From contig OX337231.1 in the NCBI GenBank assembly GCA_946965045.2, positions 2,728,001 through 2,792,000 on the forward strand: DNA of 64,000 bases. Direction: 5' to 3'. Made by a program: the position numbers and the translations under genes. Source of the DNA: Epithemia pelagica (Eukaryota; Bacillariophyta; Bacillariophyceae; Surirellales; Surirellaceae). The number at the start of each line of letters is the position of its first letter. The first letter of the stretch is position 1. The notes below the pieces were generated by a model. It was not told where the DNA came from, did no database searches, and worked only from the letters and a program-made list of their open reading frames with translations. Positions 39,199 through 49,044 of this stretch are shown piece after piece.

Positions 39199-39631
39199 CC
39201 ATCCTCGTGATATATCACTTTCCATGCCTCTAAGTCATGTGAGAATTGCCCCTTTTAATCCATTGCATGTCCTCCAGCTCCAGTCGCAGTAACCAAGTCG
39301 ATTAATTATATGATAATTAAGTTTCATGATTTGATTTTGAACAGGAAGTCAATCTTATCCTCTCCATTATGCACATCAAGCTAGTTTTGCTATGCGGCTC
39401 ATCAGCACATTGACGGATATTCCAATTTGCATGTGTCCATCAGGCGCCTTCAACGAATGAGATGAAGAATTAACCCAAGAAACTCTTGGGTCAAGTGCCT
39501 CTGAACTTCTTCCTTAAACCAGAGTACAGACCACACCATTGGTTGGCATGCCATCTTATCGCGGTTAAAGTTCATAAGCTTCGTGGAATTGGAGTAGTTG
39601 GACTCAACGATAGACGTAACACAAAATCTCG
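39199..39631. other. Intergenic
   Basis: Presumed 3' UTRs of the bZIP and PIG-P genes. AT-rich near 39300. No gene or repeat seen. Confidence 0.4.
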
Positions 39632-40093
39632 TTAGCCTTGACTATAGCGGTCATTGATCACTGCAATACCAAGTCCTTGAATGTCGGGAACTTGGAAGGA
39701 TTCTTCTGTTTCACCGTGGGGAACTTTGGTTTGCTTTCCATCGGTAGACGACGTAAGAGTAGACGGCCAGTCCATTGTGTGGGGATTGGTCGCCTTGGCC
39801 ACCGAAGCAGAGTTGAGAAGAAAGTAAACCACAGGCGCCGTCCAAAATAAGATCACCAAGGCAGCAGGAACAATGATGGACCACTTTTGCACAAAGTAAC
39901 AAATCTGTCTTGATTGTATTGGAGCTAGAAATAAGGCTTGTGGGTCGTCACCGGCATTCGTGAGACCGTCGTCCCCTTGGAGGGAGAAGCAGCCAACATA
40001 GATGCATCCGAATGCAACCAAAACCAAATGCGTCACGAAGCCGCATTCTTCAAGCGGCCGATGTGCTCGTTCTGCTGCAGTTTTCGTTGACAT
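39632..40093 (-). CDS. PIGP: PIG-P-type subunit of GPI-GlcNAc transferase
   Basis: The product has 153 residues from ATG 40093. Two membrane spans, GFVTHLVLVAFGCIYVGCF and IIVPAALVILFWTAPVVYFLL, are joined by a loop with YFVQKWSI in the place of the family's YYP-KYW. The C-terminus VPDIQGLGIAVINDRY matches the P-x-I-x-D-I-P-I-x-x-V-N ending of PIG-P. The complex transfers GlcNAc to phosphatidylinositol on the cytosolic side of the ER, the first step of GPI-anchor synthesis. The length agrees with the family (about 130-160). Confidence 0.8.
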   Translation of the reverse strand: MSTKTAAERAHRPLEECGFVTHLVLVAFGCIYVGCFSLQGDDGLTNAGDDPQALFLAPIQSRQICYFVQKWSIIVPAALVILFWTAPVVYFLLNSASVAKATNPHTMDWPSTLTSSTDGKQTKVPHGETEESFQVPDIQGLGIAVINDRYSQG

Positions 40094-40245
40094 GAGTGAA
40101 ACGGTGGAAACGAAAGGTCTGACCAAGAGTCATTGGCCATCCCATACCCATTGTCGTCCCCCTATGGCAACGAGGCGAGAGTCACGAAAACTAAAGGCGA
40201 CCGGATTGGTTGAGTAGATATATGAGGACTATGGCTATTTCTCTT

Positions 40246-41271
40246 TCAAGAGGGTGCGTTTGGTGAAATCTCTAGTCGATTGCGAAGAAAGTCAGACTGC
40301 ACAATATACTTTAGAAGTTCAACCGAAAGGACAGCCTCTCGTTCCACTTCTTTTTGCAATAGTTTCCTCAACAACGACGACGACCTGTTGTCGCTGTCTC
40401 CCACCAGGTGACAAATGGGATCATGGATATAGGGACATGAGGATCCTCGCCGACAACGACCATGCCGAGCGAAAGCTCTGCACATTCCTCGTTTCCCAGG
40501 AGAGGGCGGCGTCTCAGATGAGGGGGGATTGACAGATTTTGTTGGTCCGTCCTCCGACGCAGCCACTGGCAGGTTCTCCGTTTGCTCGTCTGCTGATTTC
40601 GTCTGAGTAACTTTATCGTTTGGCAAGTCGCTGTCTGACGACCCATAGCCTTCCAGCAGGGAAGAAATCGCACTTTCTTTGGTTTGCGTATTTTCTGGAG
40701 TCCTGGTCGCTGCATCACTGCTTGGACGCTTCATTCGAGGGAACTTTTTCTTCCGTTCTGCAATCCATTGTTGAATATCTTCTGGTCGATTCCCAACACA
40801 AATTCGAAAGCTCTGCACAGGACATCCTGGGATGGAAACTGTCACTGTTTTAAAGCCACTACCAGAAAATTTTCCGTGAACGGACTGATAATGTCCTTTG
40901 ACAATTTTAGGTGCTGCGCAGAAACCACAGATCGTGCAGCTTGTGTGACTGGCACGGTGAGCGTCGTAAGCAGATTTCGACTCCAGGTACAAGTCGCATG
41001 GCTCACAATGAAATTGCTGGAGAGGACGCTTTCGAGAAGTGGAATCTGGATGTGAACGTTGCGTCGCATGGTTCATTTCAGGGAACAACTTCTGTTGACC
41101 AAGCGGACGAGAAGCATCTGCAGACTGACTTTTCCACCAAGGACCATCTCCGTGGGAGGAGGATTCACTTCTGCTCATTCTCAATCGCTTCGAGTTGCTG
41201 TAATCATAATGATAGGTGGGTTGCTCACTTGCAGTTCCAGGTACTGGTGGAGGCGGTGGAGCGTTGTTCAT
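40246..41271 (-). CDS. NUFIP1-like zinc-finger protein, box C/D snoRNP assembly
   Basis: The product has 341 residues from ATG 41271. After a Pro-rich start come two C2H2-like elements (FHCEPCDLYLESKSAYDAH and CTICGFCAAP...HYQSVH). The NUFIP1 motif SFRICVGNRPEDIQQWIAERKKKFP follows. A CCCH finger, CRAFARHGRCRRGSSCPYIHD (C-x8-C-x5-C-x3-H), lies near residue 270. NUFIP1 (Rsa1 in yeast) bridges the R2TP chaperone complex and the 15.5K/NHP2L1 protein during box C/D snoRNP assembly. The NUFIP1 motif next to a CCCH finger is also seen in plant and protist relatives. It lies 152 bp from the PIG-P gene on the same strand. Confidence 0.82.
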   Translation of the reverse strand: MNNAPPPPPVPGTASEQPTYHYDYSNSKRLRMSRSESSSHGDGPWWKSQSADASRPLGQQKLFPEMNHATQRSHPDSTSRKRPLQQFHCEPCDLYLESKSAYDAHRASHTSCTICGFCAAPKIVKGHYQSVHGKFSGSGFKTVTVSIPGCPVQSFRICVGNRPEDIQQWIAERKKKFPRMKRPSSDAATRTPENTQTKESAISSLLEGYGSSDSDLPNDKVTQTKSADEQTENLPVAASEDGPTKSVNPPSSETPPSPGKRGMCRAFARHGRCRRGSSCPYIHDPICHLVGDSDNRSSSLLRKLLQKEVEREAVLSVELLKYIVQSDFLRNRLEISPNAPS

Positions 41272-41922
41272 GTTCTTGATCGGCAATTCTCATCGGCAAA
41301 ACCATGGTCGCTGCTGCTCTCCGGCTACCTCGTCTGTTTTGATGGTGACCGACAGATGCGTCTGGCCATTTGTCGAAAGACGAGGCTACCAATGAAAAAC
41401 ACCGCAATGACCACACCTACACCTTACGTACGAAATACCGAGAACAATGGACAGTTTCAATTTTCAATGGAGGCATCGCCCCGAACTTTACCATGGGTCA
41501 GCTCTCACGACATCATACTTGGAGAGATGGAGTGTATTTCGGAGTCACAATAAAACACGACCAGAAAATAACACTACTCGGCGGTGGCTTCACCTAGTTA
41601 AAAAACAATGGGGCATATATTTTTGTTGATACGAACAATTTGTCCACGACAGCGGCAAATTTGTGCCCAAACGTTCATCCCAAACAAAAATCTTACGGTC
41701 GGTTCGACGACCGCCCTCCCCCTTTCCCACAAAGTCTTTTGCCTCGCATATCGCATTACGAGTTACGAGTAAGAAAGTAAGAGCGATCTAGAAGAGACGA
41801 CATTGCTCTACGAATATTCAGTATTCACACACCCTTTAGTCGAAAGCGTTGTGGTCTGTAAAAGCAGAGAGCTACCATACGTTCCCACTTAGTGAATACT
41901 TTTCTACGAAGAGATTTTAACC
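41272..41922. other. Intergenic, divergent promoter region
   Basis: 650 bp between NUFIP1-like (minus) and Costars (plus). Open frames are weak. A CCCTCCCCCTTTCCC pyrimidine tract lies near 41710. No gene called. Confidence 0.4.
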
Positions 41923-42307
41923 ATGATGGACGATCATGAGGTGGGTTGTTCGAGTTCATCAAATGACCTTTGATCCAAACAGCTGCTGATTTTGTCTGAC
42001 TTTGTTTGTGTGATCACCATGCATTTAGAAACGAGTGGACGATGAGATCCAACAATTACTTGTCGATATCCGCAGAGTCGGTGAGGAACCTGGTTCCCCT
42101 CGAGTAAAGTTTGGAGAGTTGTTCGATGACGACGATGTTCAGCAATACTACGAAGCCTTGGTCGGAACTCTGAAGAGTGCTAAGAAACGTGGTGTCATTG
42201 ATTTTAAGGGTCAAATGCTTCTTAAAGGTATGCATGATGATGTGGTAATTTCCATATCATCTTCAGAACTAGAAAAGGAATCCAAGCTGCAAACCGCGTC
42301 GCCCTAA
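41923..42307 (+). CDS. Costars/ABRACL-family protein
   Basis: A tiny first exon (41923-41940, MMDDHE) is joined over an 88-nt intron (41941-42028, GTGGGT to CATTTAG) to 42029-42307, giving 98 residues. The domain is complete: VDDEIQQLLVDIRRVG, then RVKFGELFDDDDVQQYYEALVGTLKSAKKRG, then FKGQMLLKGMHDDVVI. Human ABRACL (81 residues) and plant costars are close relatives. They are related to the actin-regulating C-terminus of STARS and have been linked to cell motility and actin dynamics. The C-terminus has about 15 extra residues. Confidence 0.9.
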
Positions 42308-42443
42308 TATTGGGGCAAGCCCCATGTTGTCGGCTTCATTGCGACACAACCGAGGAATGCCTCGTGCTACACTCACTAACAAATTGACACAAGTTACATC
42401 AAGAGCCATAAAAGCGGCAACGATGCCTGTGGTCAACGCAGAA

Positions 42444-43259
42444 TCACAACCAGGGAGAATACCTGTCCCCGTTAACATCTAATATCGAAGACTGTTTATC
42501 CGGCTGAGATAATCCGAGGGTCTGAACCGTCAATCGATATAATTCCAGCTGCCAAAAATGAATACGATTGTGAGCGAAATACTCTTCGCTGTGGGTATTA
42601 AGCAATCTGCTCGTGAGGGGTAACGCACCAGATTCATGAACACGTTCGATGGTGAAGCGAACCAACGTGTTTGTCGATAGTGTTTTGTTGTCATCCTCAG
42701 CATGCACCCATCTACATCCACTTGTGTCGTATTTGAACCCCGAGTCTCTCAGGTGTTGTGCAGTGATGCTCGCGTTGAAATATTGGTGCACGATCATTGA
42801 CACATGTGAATCAAAGGATTCTACTATCATACCGTTCATTTCCACTCCAGTCTGTGGCTTGAAAATGAGAGCTGAGCATTCAACTTCGTAGTGAATATAG
42901 GGAAGCTCTCCGATTATTCGTCCTTTTCCGCCATTTATGACCTCCAGGTCCTGGAAAGCAAGTAATATCCCACCAAAGCCCGCTGAGAACTTCAGCAGAA
43001 AACCTTTCATTGCATCTTCCAGGTTTTCCTTGACAGATCCGAGACTCACTGGCAACAGAGATATTATCATTGATAATCGTTGTTTGTGAAGTAGTGGCGA
43101 GACAACATTTGGAGCATGTTTCGTTGTTTTGATTTGATCTGTTTCTTCTTGTGTTTGTTGTTCGTCGCTTTCTTTGGACCTTCTTTTTGTCTCTTTCTTA
43201 AGTCGCTTACGCTGCCTACTCTCAGCTTGAGCCTCATTCACTCTTCGTTTTGAAACCAT
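42444..43259 (-). CDS. RPA43: RNA polymerase I subunit RPA43 (Rpb7-like)
   Basis: The product has 271 residues from ATG 43259. A Lys/Arg-rich nuclear-type N-terminus precedes the Rpb7 N-like region (LSMIISLLPVSLGSVKENLED, then GFGGILLAFQDLEVI). The diagnostic part is LPYIHYEVECSALIFKPQTGVEMNG, then SHVSMIVHQYFNASI, the start of the OB domain shared by RPA43/TWISTNB. In Pol I this subunit forms the stalk with RPA14 and contacts RRN3 for rDNA transcription initiation. It ends with TGA and is convergent with Costars, 136 bp away. Confidence 0.85.
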   Translation of the reverse strand: MVSKRRVNEAQAESRQRKRLKKETKRRSKESDEQQTQEETDQIKTTKHAPNVVSPLLHKQRLSMIISLLPVSLGSVKENLEDAMKGFLLKFSAGFGGILLAFQDLEVINGGKGRIIGELPYIHYEVECSALIFKPQTGVEMNGMIVESFDSHVSMIVHQYFNASITAQHLRDSGFKYDTSGCRWVHAEDDNKTLSTNTLVRFTIERVHESGALPLTSRLLNTHSEEYFAHNRIHFWQLELYRLTVQTLGLSQPDKQSSILDVNGDRYSPWL

Positions 43260-43420
43260 GGTTTAGATTCAAGAACAGTCGTTCGCGGCTCGAGAGAAGT
43301 TATTTTGATGGATGGTTGCCGTCTGTCGAAAAAAAGTCCGGTCGCGCGAGCACTTTCGGCGGTCGCGCGACGACATTTTACGCACAACAATTTCATTGAT
43401 TCATTGACCCCTTCAAAACA

Positions 43421-44388
43421 ATGAGATTGAAGCGCTTGGAGAGGACATTTATTGTTTTCCTGATAGCGCTCGTGCTGCTAATGTATCGGCGAGGGAGCTT
43501 GGCAAATCTCAGACGTCCATTGACGTACAATCGCACCACTCCAAAATCGGCAACCAGCAATCCGAGTGGTTTTCCTCTGGTAGCTGTACGAGTTCCGTCT
43601 GCTATAAACTCTACGACCTCTTTACACTCTTACAAAAGCAAGCTTTCCCGGAAAGTATTCTTACTCAACACTACTGAACGCTTCTCGGCAGTGGCTCCAT
43701 ACAGTTCCAACCTATCCCGCGAGTTGAGACTTGAACGAGTATCAAAGCAAGCTAGACGGCATCGTTGCGCTTGGGCGACTAATGGTGGCCCGTTCAACAG
43801 GGATGGAAGCACTTCAGGCGCCCTCATTGTCAATGGCCAAATTATAATTGATGACTTTGGTGGGGCGGTGGGCTTGGGTGTGACAGCAGGGCCTTCACCC
43901 CAATGGATTCTTGGACCAATAAAAAAAGAGGACGTACTTCGATTTAGTTTGCTTCACTTTGTCACAGGTTTCGACTGGCTTGTCTACAATGGGGTGAACG
44001 TCGCACCAGAGCAAAAGTTTAAGCCGGCAATCAAAAGAGCTCCGAGGACAGCCGTCGGGGTCGACAGAGCGGGCAATCTCATTGTTATGGTGGCTGATGG
44101 ATGTGAACGATGGTAAGTGCTCGTAGACTATGTCGATGAGGCGCCAAGGCCGGTATGCTGACATTCTGGAAAAGCATCACCAAGCGCGGACCGACTTTGA
44201 ACGAGACAGGAGACTTTCTGGTAGAAATTGGACTTGTATTCGCTGTTAATATGGATGGTGGAAGCTCATCCACCATGACTCGGAAGGGCAAAGTAATCAA
44301 CAAGCCAACGTGCATTGATATTGACGTCTTGAGTTGTTCGCGACCAGTGGCTTCTGTCTTATGCATTGGAAACGACGCAGTCATGTAG
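43421..44388 (+). CDS. NAGPA-like phosphodiester glycosidase, type II membrane protein
   Basis: Exons 43421-44112 and 44175-44388 are joined over a 62-nt intron (GTAAGT to GAAAAG), giving 301 residues. A membrane span (residues 9-22, TFIVFLIALVLLMY) follows a basic start, implying a signal anchor with the domain in the ER/Golgi lumen. Domain motifs are AWATNGGPFNRDGSTSGALIVNG, RAPRTAVGVDRAGNLIVMVADG and VFAVNMDGGSSSTM. These belong to the phosphodiester glycosidase family that includes the mannose-6-phosphate uncovering enzyme NAGPA. The actual substrate is unknown. Its 3' end overlaps the convergent LRR gene by 30 bp. Confidence 0.86.
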
Positions 44389-45192
44389 TCTTTTCGTATT
44401 GGATCGAATCTTGTAATCGATGACGTGAAGATTCATTCGAAGCATGTAGAAGAACACGGCACAATTTGATCCTGCTCTTGCCAAGACAAACGGAAAGAAG
44501 ACTGTATTGTTGCGTTTCCCAACCAACTGCTGCCCTGCTTTATTCGCGGAACATATCACTTCGATGAAATCGGTATAGTCTGTAGATACACTTTTACCAT
44601 CCAACTCACATCGGTGGAGGAAACGGTTTGAAGCAATCGCGCATTTTAGAGATTCCCCTCCTCTGTCATGAATACTGTTGTTGTGGAGGTTCAATCTCCG
44701 CAGTGAGTTGTTCGTGGTCAGAGCATGCGCTAGCGACGACGCACCAGTATCGCCAATGGAATTGTGGTTCAGTTGCAGCAATTCTAACTTGCGGTTGAAT
44801 TGCAATCCTTCCGCGATATGAACTGCGCCGTTACTGTTGATGGCGTTGTAGTCAAAATACAGTTCGACTAAGCTGCAATTGGAAGCCAAAGAAGAACCAA
44901 GGTCATGAAGATCTTGAATTTGATTGTAGGATAAATGAAGGACCTGAAGGGAAGTCGTCAACGGCAGGGCTATCTGCAATAGAGGGACGAGGGCGTCTGC
45001 GTGATCCGTGATGGAGCTTGTTAAATTGAGAACCTCAAGTGACTGCGACTTGTGAAGCACATTCGAAAGCTCTTCCATCATCAATCGATCTACGCGACGA
45101 ATGTTCAGGTTTAGATTGGTCAAAATTTCATCTTTATTGTCGAGTCTCCTGCAAATATCTCTGAACCACTCCTGCGGCTGGGGAGAATTCAT
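44359..45192 (-). CDS. Leucine-rich repeat (RNI/NLRC3-like) protein
   Basis: The product has 277 residues from ATG 45192. At least six LRRs of about 28 residues run from residue 25 to 200, for example LEVLNLTSSITDHADALVPL, LQVLHLSYNQIQDLHDLGSS, LELLQLNHNSIGDTGASSL and LRRLNLHNNSIHDRGGESL. This spacing is the ribonuclease-inhibitor type. Residues after 200 are not repeats and end in a basic stretch. Such proteins mediate protein binding; no partner can be named. The 3' end overlaps the NAGPA-like gene, so transcripts would be antisense there. Confidence 0.85.
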   Translation of the reverse strand: MNSPQPQEWFRDICRRLDNKDEILTNLNLNIRRVDRLMMEELSNVLHKSQSLEVLNLTSSITDHADALVPLLQIALPLTTSLQVLHLSYNQIQDLHDLGSSLASNCSLVELYFDYNAINSNGAVHIAEGLQFNRKLELLQLNHNSIGDTGASSLAHALTTNNSLRRLNLHNNSIHDRGGESLKCAIASNRFLHRCELDGKSVSTDYTDFIEVICSANKAGQQLVGKRNNTVFFPFVLARAGSNCAVFFYMLRMNLHVIDYKIRSNTKRLHDCVVSNA

Positions 45193-45425
45193 GGTCGATC
45201 GCAGAAAAACAAAGAAAAAAGATACCTTACCACACGAGAAAATACTGACGGTTCTCTGTGTGACCTAAGAGCGACTGCAAAACACGATATTTTGGACTTT
45301 TGCCCTCACTTTTTGGCGATTCCCCACTTTTATGTTGACTTTGTTGGGAACCCTCACTGATTACCAACAAACAATGTCAATATCACCCTTTTCCATCTCT
45401 TCTTGATCGAGTCTAGAAAGAAAGA

Positions 45426-46468
45426 ATGACGGTTCGACGAAGGTTGACATTACCACTAGAGAATGATGAGGGTCCAACGTTGAAGAGTACGATATTGGAC
45501 GACGGATGTTTCTCACAAAACGGTGACGCAAGAATGAGAAACGAAAGCTTGATATCAAGGCTTCATGTCATGTTGGTGTTCGTGCTTTCCTTCGCTCCGT
45601 GGATTCCTTCCATGTTCGTTCGGTTCAGGATAGAAAGGGTCAAGTCAGAGCTCAATTATTCACATAAAAGAAATGAAGCCGTGCTTGATGATTTGGCAGC
45701 TGCCATCAACCACCGACGACATCTCAAGGAGAAAGTAGCGCTCTTAGAAGATCAAAGTACTTCTCTCATGGAATCTCTAAAAGCGAAAGGGGACATGGTG
45801 GATCCGACCAATGATATGTACAGAAATGCAGAGGGGGTCGAAGAGACCTACTTGTTGCGTATTGGTCAATTGGAGGCTGAGATTCAGGACTGGAGCAAAC
45901 GTAGAATGAAAACCAAAAAGCCATACGAAGGAAACGAAGGAGAACATTGCTTTCAGTTCGCTTTTGTGAATAAAAAGGATGGATCAATTCACGCATTCAG
46001 AATGGCTGCTTTTTCCTACGGCAACATTCCGCATTCCATTGCTGTTTTTCACGAACTTCTCGAAAGTGCTGTCATGGTGAACGCTTCCGTTACTTTCGAT
46101 GATGACTCTGTATGTTTCAAACTTGTACCGAGTGATACGGAGCATAAATCGCTCCTGCACAGTATTCGATTTTCTGAGATGCCTCACGTATCACCACCAA
46201 CCAACGAGAATATCACAGGTAAGGTCGACGGAAGAGAATGCATTGGACGATCTAACAGGTCGCTCTCTAATCAACACTTTCTCTTGCAGTGTGGTTAGGA
46301 TCACGACGAGATTTTCATTCCTTTCTTTATTTCTGTCCAAACAAGGGAAATGTAAATCAGGAGGAAGGGATGGTGACGAGTCTTATTGGTACTGTTGTTG
46401 AAGGCGAAGAAGTCTTTCACAGAAGACTCTCGGATGCTTGGAACGTCGAATCCGTCAACATGTTGTGA
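45426..46468 (+). CDS. Uncharacterised single-span membrane protein with coiled coil
   Basis: Exons 45426-46218 and 46290-46468 are joined over a 71-nt intron (GTAAGG to CTTGCAG), giving 323 residues. A hydrophobic span (about residues 45-65, LHVMLVFVLSFAPWIPSMF) is followed by a coiled coil (residues 70-165). The C-terminal domain contains HCFQFAFVNKKDGSIHAF, HSIAVFHELLESAVMVNASVTFDDDSVCFKL, and in exon 2 VWLGSRRDFHSFLYFCPNKGNVNQ. I do not recognise the family. The layout suggests a membrane-anchored protein with a lumenal or cytosolic globular end. Confidence 0.72.
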
Positions 46469-46973
46469 AAGGTACAAAGTCGTATGGCGAAGGATGACTC
46501 ATTCAGTACGATGAATGATTTGTTCGCAGCACGAACCGAGGTCTTCACTATAACAAAAGAGCATGCCTTCATCACCTGTTTTTTGAATCAGTTGGATCAC
46601 TGAATCCCTTTTACTGTGAAGAGCAAACGCAACGAAAGACTAATCAAATAGTACTGCAAAGCAGCTCAAGTATGTGTTGAGATCATGACATTGCAGGTTT
46701 CCCGATGTTGTATGCATCCTCCTTCAAAGGAATCCTAGAAACCATTTTAATGTTGGATGTATGATATCAACCACAACAAGAAGACAACTGCTTTCAATGA
46801 ACAGTGACCGATCTCATCAGAAAACAAAGCCTATCGCACTCTGCAAGTAGCTGATAATGAAACTAATCAATGAGTTCAATTTGAAGTAAGATACGAGTGA
46901 CAAAGTCGTATAATCTGGCGATTGACACGACAGAGCTCTCGCGTTTCGTTTCATTCGAAACCGTTGTACTTGT
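46469..46973. other. Intergenic between convergent genes
   Basis: 500 bp, AT-rich, no coding or RNA signal recognised. Confidence 0.4.
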
Positions 46974-48623
46974 TCATACTCGTAGCTTGTCGATCGTTTC
47001 CTGAAGGAGCTTCTTTTTTTCAATACGAAATCGAACAGCCAATGTCTGAGATGCCTCCATATCTTGTTCCAAGGTTGTCGCCTTGGAGGCTAGTTCCTGC
47101 TCCAACGCTGTCTTTGCGGCGAGTAGGGCAGCCCTCTCGTTTTCAGGTGAGACAGAACTCGCAAAGTTACCCACTGCCGCACCCGCGGCATCCCATTCTT
47201 GATCGTTAGAAAAAAGCGCCCGGAGTGCTTGAACTACGGCAGGATCAATGCCATCGATTCGATTGACAACCACACCACCCAAAGGGTTGCTGACTTCGGC
47301 AGGACTACCGGTCATGTCCGTTGCGTTTTCTTCGTCTTGTGAAAGGCTACCCAGCAATCCCGCTCGATTCAATTTGTCGAGCCTCCCAGCTGCAACTTTT
47401 CTGCCAGTCGCCTCTTCCATGGCTTGAAGAGGCCATTCACGAAGTGGAGGCATGATATATACATCTGATGGGTTGTCCTCTTCCACAAATCCATAGTATT
47501 GTAACAATTGATCATTGGATCGACCTCCATAGGATATCTCTACAGGTTTTCCTTTGGAAACACTTTGAGATGAAACCATACTGTAGGTATTTGCGAAATA
47601 CTCCAACGACACTTGGGCGTTGAAGTTCACCGAATTGTGATTGGCCATGTCAATCACTGGGCATATAACGTATTGCTTCTTTTTGAACAATTTCGGGACG
47701 ACAAAGTCTTTGAGAACAGATGCGGAAAAGACAACACCAGCTCCATTGGCTGCTTGTTCCAAAGTGCCCAACCCCAAACCGACATAGACGGCAACGAGCA
47801 GCAAGGTAAAGGCATAAATTCCTGGATTGAAACGCCCCGCGGTGGTTCCTGAGAACGCACGTGATCGAGCAGTTTCACAACCCCATACAAAATCCTCCCA
47901 CGAAAGAGACCCAAAGGCTCCTGATTTGGAAATTTGGTCAAACTGAGATTTCCACAAGGCTTCTTGGCGAGCGACAGATCGGTCCATTGCTTCGTACTGT
48001 AGTTCTTGGCGTTGATCTTCTGTCCAGTGAATTGGGGTATCGAATGAGGATGGCAGAGACGCAAGCCACGGAGATCGGTCGATTTCGCTACCATCGCTTT
48101 TCAAGGAGTGTAGATACAGAGAAAACTGGACATACCAAGGCATTTCTTTCAAGATCAGATTATTGGATTCGCGACACCGTCGCTTGAGATTGCCATTGTC
48201 ATTAGGCCCATCTCCAGGCGACTCCACCGTTAATGCAACATCGATCGGAACTTGTAGAAGGATTTGTCCAGAAGATATGTCTTCTTTCGCAACGAATCCC
48301 AGTCCAGAATCCTCCGATGACGTCAAACCGATACCAGAACTGTATATTTGAATCTTCGCCTGCGCTGTGGCCCAATCCAAAAGAGACGTAATGCGATCTT
48401 TGCGCGAACTCACAGGTGATTCGGTTGATGAAGAGGATAAGGACAGTCTCATCGATTGCCAGTTATTTCGATTGACGTGGTGCTTTGTTGTCTTGTATGG
48501 AAAAGGGTGTGGATGATAGACGGCATTTGTTCTCCCCTGGAAACCACGCACTTGTCGGTGCAATAAGGCGACATGAACAGTCACCAACAACACTATCCCT
48601 GTAAATTTAGATATTTGTTTCAT
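46974..48623 (-). CDS. Plastid SET-domain protein lysine methyltransferase, Rubisco LSMT-like
   Basis: The product has 549 residues from ATG 48623. The N-terminus is a signal peptide followed by VRGFQGR; the Phe at the predicted cleavage site is the heterokont plastid-targeting signature. The SET domain is split as in LSMT/SETD3 enzymes: GLGFVAKEDISSGQILLQVP, then WEDFVWGCETARSRAF, then VICPVIDMANHNSVN (the NH motif), then VEISYGGRSNDQLLQYYGFV. A helical substrate-binding C-terminus follows. Between the SRAF and NH motifs lies an unusual hydrophobic insert (YAFTLLLVAVYVGLGLGTL) long enough to span a membrane. The substrate could be Rubisco large subunit or aldolase by analogy, not by evidence. 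Confidence 0.84.
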   Translation of the reverse strand: MKQISKFTGIVLLVTVHVALLHRQVRGFQGRTNAVYHPHPFPYKTTKHHVNRNNWQSMRLSLSSSSTESPVSSRKDRITSLLDWATAQAKIQIYSSGIGLTSSEDSGLGFVAKEDISSGQILLQVPIDVALTVESPGDGPNDNGNLKRRCRESNNLILKEMPWYVQFSLYLHSLKSDGSEIDRSPWLASLPSSFDTPIHWTEDQRQELQYEAMDRSVARQEALWKSQFDQISKSGAFGSLSWEDFVWGCETARSRAFSGTTAGRFNPGIYAFTLLLVAVYVGLGLGTLEQAANGAGVVFSASVLKDFVVPKLFKKKQYVICPVIDMANHNSVNFNAQVSLEYFANTYSMVSSQSVSKGKPVEISYGGRSNDQLLQYYGFVEEDNPSDVYIMPPLREWPLQAMEEATGRKVAAGRLDKLNRAGLLGSLSQDEENATDMTGSPAEVSNPLGGVVVNRIDGIDPAVVQALRALFSNDQEWDAAGAAVGNFASSVSPENERAALLAAKTALEQELASKATTLEQDMEASQTLAVRFRIEKKKLLQETIDKLRV

Positions 48624-49044
48624 CTCCGTAAGTCCTCTTGTCTTATTTTGTTCGGTATGCTGACAACAAAGAGCAAGATCTTTGATTGATGGCAGGAGGG
48701 TAAGTCAATAATGAGCAGCAGTCTTAACATTGGAAATCATGGCTGTGATAATGTGCACAAACATTGATATGCCTGACTTTAGTGCATGTTATGACTCTAT
48801 CTTAGGTACAGATACGTAAGCTGGTATCTTATTAAGAGCGACCCAGGAGCGTTCCAAGAAGATTGTTTCTCCTCCACCAATCAATTTTTCCACTCCTTCT
48901 CCCACTTTCCATCAAAAACACCAGAAATCGCGCCACCACCCGCCAACACATCGTCCACGTGACAAATGAGAAACTCGGACTGATGCCAAACATTGAACTT
49001 GGAGAGGACAACAAAGAAACGCTAACCCATAATTCACTTTGAAT
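48624..49044. other. Intergenic, divergent promoter region
   Basis: 420 bp between the SET-domain gene (minus) and PurF (plus). No gene or repeat recognised. Confidence 0.4.
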
